Shown: one piece after another, positions 59,785 to 64,000 of the stretch
Numbering within the stretch: the stretch's first letter is position 1
Layout: each line of letters opens with the position of its first letter
DNA from: Hortaea werneckii
Lineage: Eukaryota > Ascomycota > Dothideomycetes > Mycosphaerellales > Teratosphaeriaceae
NCBI GenBank assembly: GCA_037044905.1
Contig: JBAOKB010000082.1
Coordinates: 1-64,000 of the forward strand
Length of the DNA: 64,000 bases
Direction of reading: 5' to 3'
The notes under the pieces: model-generated
Told to the model about the DNA's origin: nothing
What the model saw: only the letters and a program-made list of their open reading frames with translations
Database searches by the model: none
Made by a program: the position numbers and the translations under genes

Positions 59785-61272
59785 ATGATGGCAGCGCCCT
59801 TCACCCGTCTTGCCAGCAATGGCGCGAAGCGCCTGTGTCTGCGCCAGCGACCGACCGCCACGCCCTCCTTCCGCCCCCAGCAGCTGCGATGCCTCTCCTC
59901 CACCCCCGCGAGACGCATGGCACAGCCCGTCGAGGACGCCAACAGAACACGTCTGGTGCCGGTGGACCCGAACTTTGGCGTGCCGGTAGACAGCAACCCC
60001 CAGAACATCAACAAGGTCAGCGACGCCGGCGAGAACCCCGAAGAGCGCAAAATCCGCCACTACACAGTCAACTTCGGTCCTCAGCACCCGGCTGCCCACG
60101 GTGTCTTGCGTCTGATCCTGGAGCTGAACGGTGAAGAGATTGTGCGAGCGGACCCTCACGTGGGCCTGTTGCACAGAGGTACCGAAAAGTTGATCGAGTA
60201 CAAGACCTACCTGCAGGCGCTGCCATACTTCGACCGATTGGACTACGTGTCTATGATGACCAACGAGCAGTGTTTCTCGCTGGCAGTGGAGAAGTTGCTG
60301 AACATTGAGCTGCCGGAGAGAGCGAAGTGGATCCGGACTCTGTTTGGTGAGATTACGAGAATCCTGAACCACCTCATGTCCGTCCTGTCACACGCTATGG
60401 ATGTTGGTGCCCTTACACCTTTCCTGTGGGGTTTTGAAGAGCGTGAGAAGCTCATGGTAAGTCGAACTATATGACTGGCGGCAAAGGGTCTATGAGATTA
60501 ACAGAGCGGGCAGGAATTCTACGAACGTGTATCTGGTGCCCGTTTCCACGCTGCCTACGTCCGTCCAGGTGGTGTCTCACAGGACTTGCCAGTTGGCCTC
60601 CTGGACGACATTCATCAGTGGGCTACTCAGTTCGGCGACCGCATCGACGAGACCGAGGAGCTTCTCACTGACAACCGTATTTGGATCGGCCGTACCAAGG
60701 GCGTCGGCGTTGTTAGCGCGGCTGACGCGCTCAACTACTCCTTCAGTGGTGTCATGCTGCGTGGATCTGGTGTGCCGTGGGACGTCCGCAAGTCTCAGCC
60801 TTATGACGCCTACGACCAGGTTGAGTTCGATGTCCCAGTCGGTGTCAACGGCGACTGCTACGACCGCTACCTCTGCCGTATGGAGGAGTTCAGACAGTCT
60901 CTCCGTATCATTCACCAGTGCTTGAACAAGATGCCGGCTGGCCCAGTCAAGGTAGAGGACTACAAAATCGCTCCGCCACCACGTGCAGCCATGAAGGAGA
61001 ACATGGAGGCACTGATCCACCACTTCTTGCTTTTCAGCAAGGGCTACACTGTGCCACCTGGTGAGACTTACTCGGCCATCGAGGCGCCGAAGGGCGAGAT
61101 GGCTGTCTACGTTGTCTCGGACGGTAGCGAGAGGCCTTACAGATGCAAGATCAGAGCACCGGGTTTTGCTCACTTGGGTTGCTTCGACCAGGTCTCTAGA
61201 GGACATCTGTTGGCTGACGCCGTGGCTATCATTGGCACTATGGACTTGGTGTTCGGTGAAGTCGACAGGTAG
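59785..61272 (+). CDS. nuo-49: NADH:ubiquinone oxidoreductase 49-kDa subunit (NDUFS2)
   Basis: Peripheral-arm subunit of mitochondrial complex I that forms the quinone site next to cluster N2. Two exons (59785-60456 and 60514-61272; 57-bp intron) give 476 aa. The N-terminal 50 residues are Arg/Ala/Ser-rich, a mitochondrial presequence (ending about RCLSSTPARR). Family signatures: YTVNFGPQHPAAHGVLRL, LHRGTEKLIEYKTY (the 49K complex I signature), YFDRLDYVSMMTNE with the quinone-site Tyr, FGEITRILNHLM, FHAAYVRPGGVSQD, GVVSAADALNYSFSGVMLRGSG, and the end FDQVSRGHLLADAVAIIGTMDLVFGEVDR, which is the invariant C terminus of the subunit. The join KLM/EFYERV is exact. An in-frame stretch upstream of 59785 lacks an ATG. 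Confidence 0.96.
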
Positions 61273-62024
61273 ACGGGTTAGAGAGGGTAGAGGCGACGTC
61301 GCTGTACATATGCAGAATGGCGTTGAAGGCGCATTACGAAGACTTTTCTAGCATGTGTATCGAATATTGTACAGTCCATTCTAAGTCAAATTACTGTTAG
61401 TTATCATCCACGTGGTGCGATGCTGGCTGATGTGCACGACTGCAGGTGTTCGATGTCTGCTCGTCCGGTCTTCAAGGCCACAGACCGCCCGCCGGTGCAT
61501 TGAAGACGGGAGCACTAAAGGATTTGCCCTTAGGCTACAAGGCGACTGTGTTTGCATTGCGCTAACGCCTAAAGATAAGAATGGTACTACTCTACAACAA
61601 TTAGTCTGCGTGTGCAGTAACGTCTAATTCCGTCTTCCCCACTTTGCACTTGAAAGCGTTTTCGACGTCTGATCCATCCATCTGCCAGTCTACACCCCCT
61701 TTCCGGCTCCGAAAATCCCCCTTTTGTGAAATAAACCATAAAACACCGAAAGCAAGATAGTGGGTATACCATAAACTTTGCAGTCACTGTTTGAGCGGGA
61801 TCTGTCCCAGAGATATGCCCAGAGATATGCGTGATGCCATCGAACAAAGTTTTGCAGGGGCCAGAGATTTCAAGACTTGCTGGTTCTTCTTGGAAACATG
61901 AGCAGTGATGCCGTGGGTAGTCTTCTCGCGCTCGGCACACCCCTGAGCAAAAGCCGACAGAGCTGCTGGCATGAGTACGATCGGAGGTTGTAGCGATCGA
62001 GAAAGCAGCGCAGATGTGACTAGC
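61273..62024. other. Intergenic, convergent 3' regions
   Basis: About 750 bp between the stops of the complex I and HapC genes. No supported gene; short ORFs have no motifs. Confidence 0.5.
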
Positions 62025-63103
62025 CTAGTATTCGCCTGGAGCAACATGGCTGCCAGGCGGGTAGCCGAATTCAGCCGCCGTCTCTCCAGAAGGATCCAGG
62101 GGGGCGCTCAAAACATTGTGGTTGGCGGTTTCATAACCCTCGGGCCCTGCCGAGCTGCCTGCGATGGGCTTTTGCTCCCCTCGGGCGACGAGATTCTGCG
62201 AAAGATTAGCATGTCATTCGCGCAAGAAAACAAGCAGGCGTGACAGGAACACTTACCTCGCGATACCTGGCTAAATAGATCTTCAAAGCCTCGCCGTAGT
62301 TCTCAAAGCCGAGTGAAGTCATGGCGAACAGGATGTCTTCGCCATTGACAGTTTTGCGTTTCTCTTGCTGACACTTTTCTGATGCTGTGGCAGACGTTAG
62401 CGCGCGCGCTCAAGCGAACAGCCGCCACATTTACACGGCATGGCGAAAACATACCCTCGCTGGTGATGAACGAGATGAACTCGCTGACGCACTCCTGCAT
62501 GCACTCCTTGGCCTCCTTAGCAATTTTGGCATTCTCGGGCAATGCTGTCTTCATGATCCGAGCGACTGGGGCAAAGTTGTGTATGTTAGCGTCATTATCG
62601 GAAGTCTTTGGACTCTTCTTAGAACGCGAGGATGGCTGTGACGGGGAAGACTGTGGGGATTGCGAAGGCATTGCGATTCGTCCGAACAACAGGCTGCAGA
62701 TAGCAGGCTGGCGGATGAGCCTCTGATTCGACAGCCTGTAGACGAGGCGCGCAACGCGGCGGTATATGTGGAAGACGAGGCATGCTAGGTACAGCATCAC
62801 GCCGGTCCCAGAGATGTCAAGGGAACCCACTCGTAACATTGCACAAGGACGGGAGTGCAGGGAAAGCGCGTATGAAGTGGTCCGTTTGGGAAATGTGCGA
62901 GACGCAAGGTGCGGTTACTCACCATTAGCTATGGGTAACCACCTGTCTTGTTCTTTGACCTCGAAGTCGTAGCCGAGCCCATGGTCACCTGGGTCGTCGT
63001 GCCTATTCATGTCGTCTTCTTGCTGTTGCGGTTCATTTTCGTTAGGGGACGGAGGCGCGGGTTCCACGTCTTCCGGCTCTCGAGGACTGGCGCTTTGTGA
63101 CAT
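62025..63103 (-). CDS. hapC: CCAAT-binding factor subunit HapC (HAP3/NF-YB)
   Basis: Histone-fold subunit of the CCAAT-binding complex, a nuclear regulator of respiration, iron and redox genes. Four exons (63103-62923, 62565-62455, 62384-62257 and 62195-62025; introns 357, 70 and 61 bp) give 196 aa. The core is very well conserved: EQDRWLPIANVARIMKTALPENAKIAKEAKECMQ..., then FISFITSEASEKCQQEKRKTVNGEDILFAMTSLGFENYGEALKIYLARYRE, with each splice falling inside it. DRWLPIAN has Trp where Tyr is usual. The N terminus is acidic/Gln-Pro rich; the C-terminal 57 residues (from NLVARGEQKPIA) are unconserved. Other frames in this locus read straight from intron 1 into exon 2. CCAAT boxes in nearby promoters were noted but not tested. 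Confidence 0.93.
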
Positions 63104-64000
63104 CTTTAATTGTCTGGCCAGCTGCAGGTCGCGGATCGAGCAGGCCGCCGTTCCGTCAGTGCTTTGCTGTCAATCGATTCGCTGGCAGACACGTCAAAAA
63201 GCGGTCTCTACCGCCCTGGCCCAGTGTTCTACCCCTGCTGCAGGTTGATGGAGCGTTGTGCGACGCAGCGGGAATTCCTGCAGGTGGAGGCGATTGCCGG
63301 CGTCCGAGGCAGCTTCCAACCTAGGCACCAGCAGCGTGGTGCTTGTCGCAGGCGGTGTGTCAACTGTCGTGCGAGCCTTCAGATCCGAGACCAGATACAC
63401 TTCCCACAAGGACGACTACGTCAAGAATCGACAGCGGTGAGGAGAGGAGATGCGACTCACGCACTGGGTGTGGCGATCCGCGATGCGAGCGCTAAGACGC
63501 GTCGTGGTCACGATAGCGCGCCCTGCAGCAGAGTTGTGGTGGTAGTGCGTGCCAGTCCAATGCTAGTGAGGGTTGGTGTAGCTCTCAGTCGAAGCGATAG
63601 CTGCGAACTACAGTACTAGCTGCCGTATCGACACACCACACGCATCAAAGCCCAATAATGACAACGCGCTCGTTCCCGGTCAGCGCAGCACAGCCGTCTT
63701 GTTGACCCGCAACGGTCGCGACAGTGGCTCGACTCTGGGCGGACGTGTCCCGCGTCTGTAAGGCTGGTCTGACGCAATGTCGCTGCGCAGACAACTGGTT
63801 CAAACGGCAGGGCTGGCAAATTGGTTAAGGACGCGCGAAGATGACTGGCTATCTTGACGACAAATGAGTGATGCGATGGCAGACGCAAGCTGTGCCAATT
63901 TGCCGCGGTAGGCGAATCAGAAAGTCACAACCAGAAAGAAGCAAGCAAGCGAGGGATGATGACACATATTCTGACAGCGAAGCTAACCACAGACACTTCC
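63104..64000. other. Right-hand end, upstream of hapC
   Basis: About 900 bp to the window edge. A 169-codon open frame at 63110-63619 and others on both strands have no recognisable motif and are not called. Presumably the hapC promoter and leader. Confidence 0.45.

Noticed and set aside
63110..63619. 169-codon ORF at the right end
   Set aside because: No family motif, Arg/Ser/Gln-rich composition and overlapping open frames; probably hapC upstream DNA.

Overview
This window is chromosomal DNA from a filamentous ascomycete, most likely a dothideomycete-type mould. The evidence is compact genes with short GT-AG introns (mostly 38-135 bp, with CTAAC/CTGAC-like branch sites), closely spaced genes in both orientations, and typical Pezizomycotina proteins: an FlbC-like C2H2 factor, a HapC CCAAT-binding subunit, Mph1, a GRGG-repeat DUF3602 protein, 2EXR/F-box-like proteins and a 'siderophore-type' GPI protein. 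The order-level assignment is inference. No tRNA, rRNA, CRISPR array, provirus or intact transposon was recognised.

1-13.7 kb: a nucleotide-sugar transporter (cut by the left edge) is divergent from a nucleoside-diphosphate-glucose 4,6-dehydratase, which looks like a deoxysugar module. Then come an FlbC-like regulator with about 3.9 kb of gene-free upstream DNA, a membrane-anchored cysteine synthase-like protein divergent from an NDUFAF7/MidA-type methyltransferase, and a zinc alcohol dehydrogenase. 14.8-17.0 kb: a tandem pair of F-box-like genes, one broken by a single Trp-to-stop change. 17.8-29.5 kb: early secretory genes (Erv46, Sec20 with an RDEL tail), a peroxisomal acyl-CoA ligase, a secreted FAS1 protein, an RTC4-domain protein, mitoribosomal mL53 with a 27-base poly-C run in its intron, and a GPI-anchored protein.

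29.9-43.1 kb is a gene-poor accessory-looking stretch. Two diverged NADAR-domain (YbiA/DUF1768) paralogues lie on either side of a SNF2-like protein lacking its first ATPase lobe and of a Cys-motif orphan. They are followed by a Q/P/G/Y-repeat protein and a frame-broken ORF. NADAR enzymes in bacteria remove ADP-ribose from nucleic acid, so this block is the best candidate for an undescribed system; that reading is inference.

43.5-48.4 kb: a zinc-ribbon/metallo-beta-lactamase-fold protein, dUTPase, a conserved orphan, an APH-type kinase and a GFA/CENP-V protein. 49-64 kb returns to housekeeping genes: Mph1 helicase, a 2EXR protein, a mitochondrial phosphate carrier, a DUF3602 protein, RNA polymerase I/III subunit AC40 divergent from the complex I 49-kDa subunit, and HapC. 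Several genes serve the mitochondrion (complex I subunit, complex I assembly factor, mL53, phosphate carrier, cysteine synthase-like), but they are scattered, not an operon. Exon joins were worked out by hand from reading frame, splice signals and family alignment; start codons are ATG choices made by the same reasoning.
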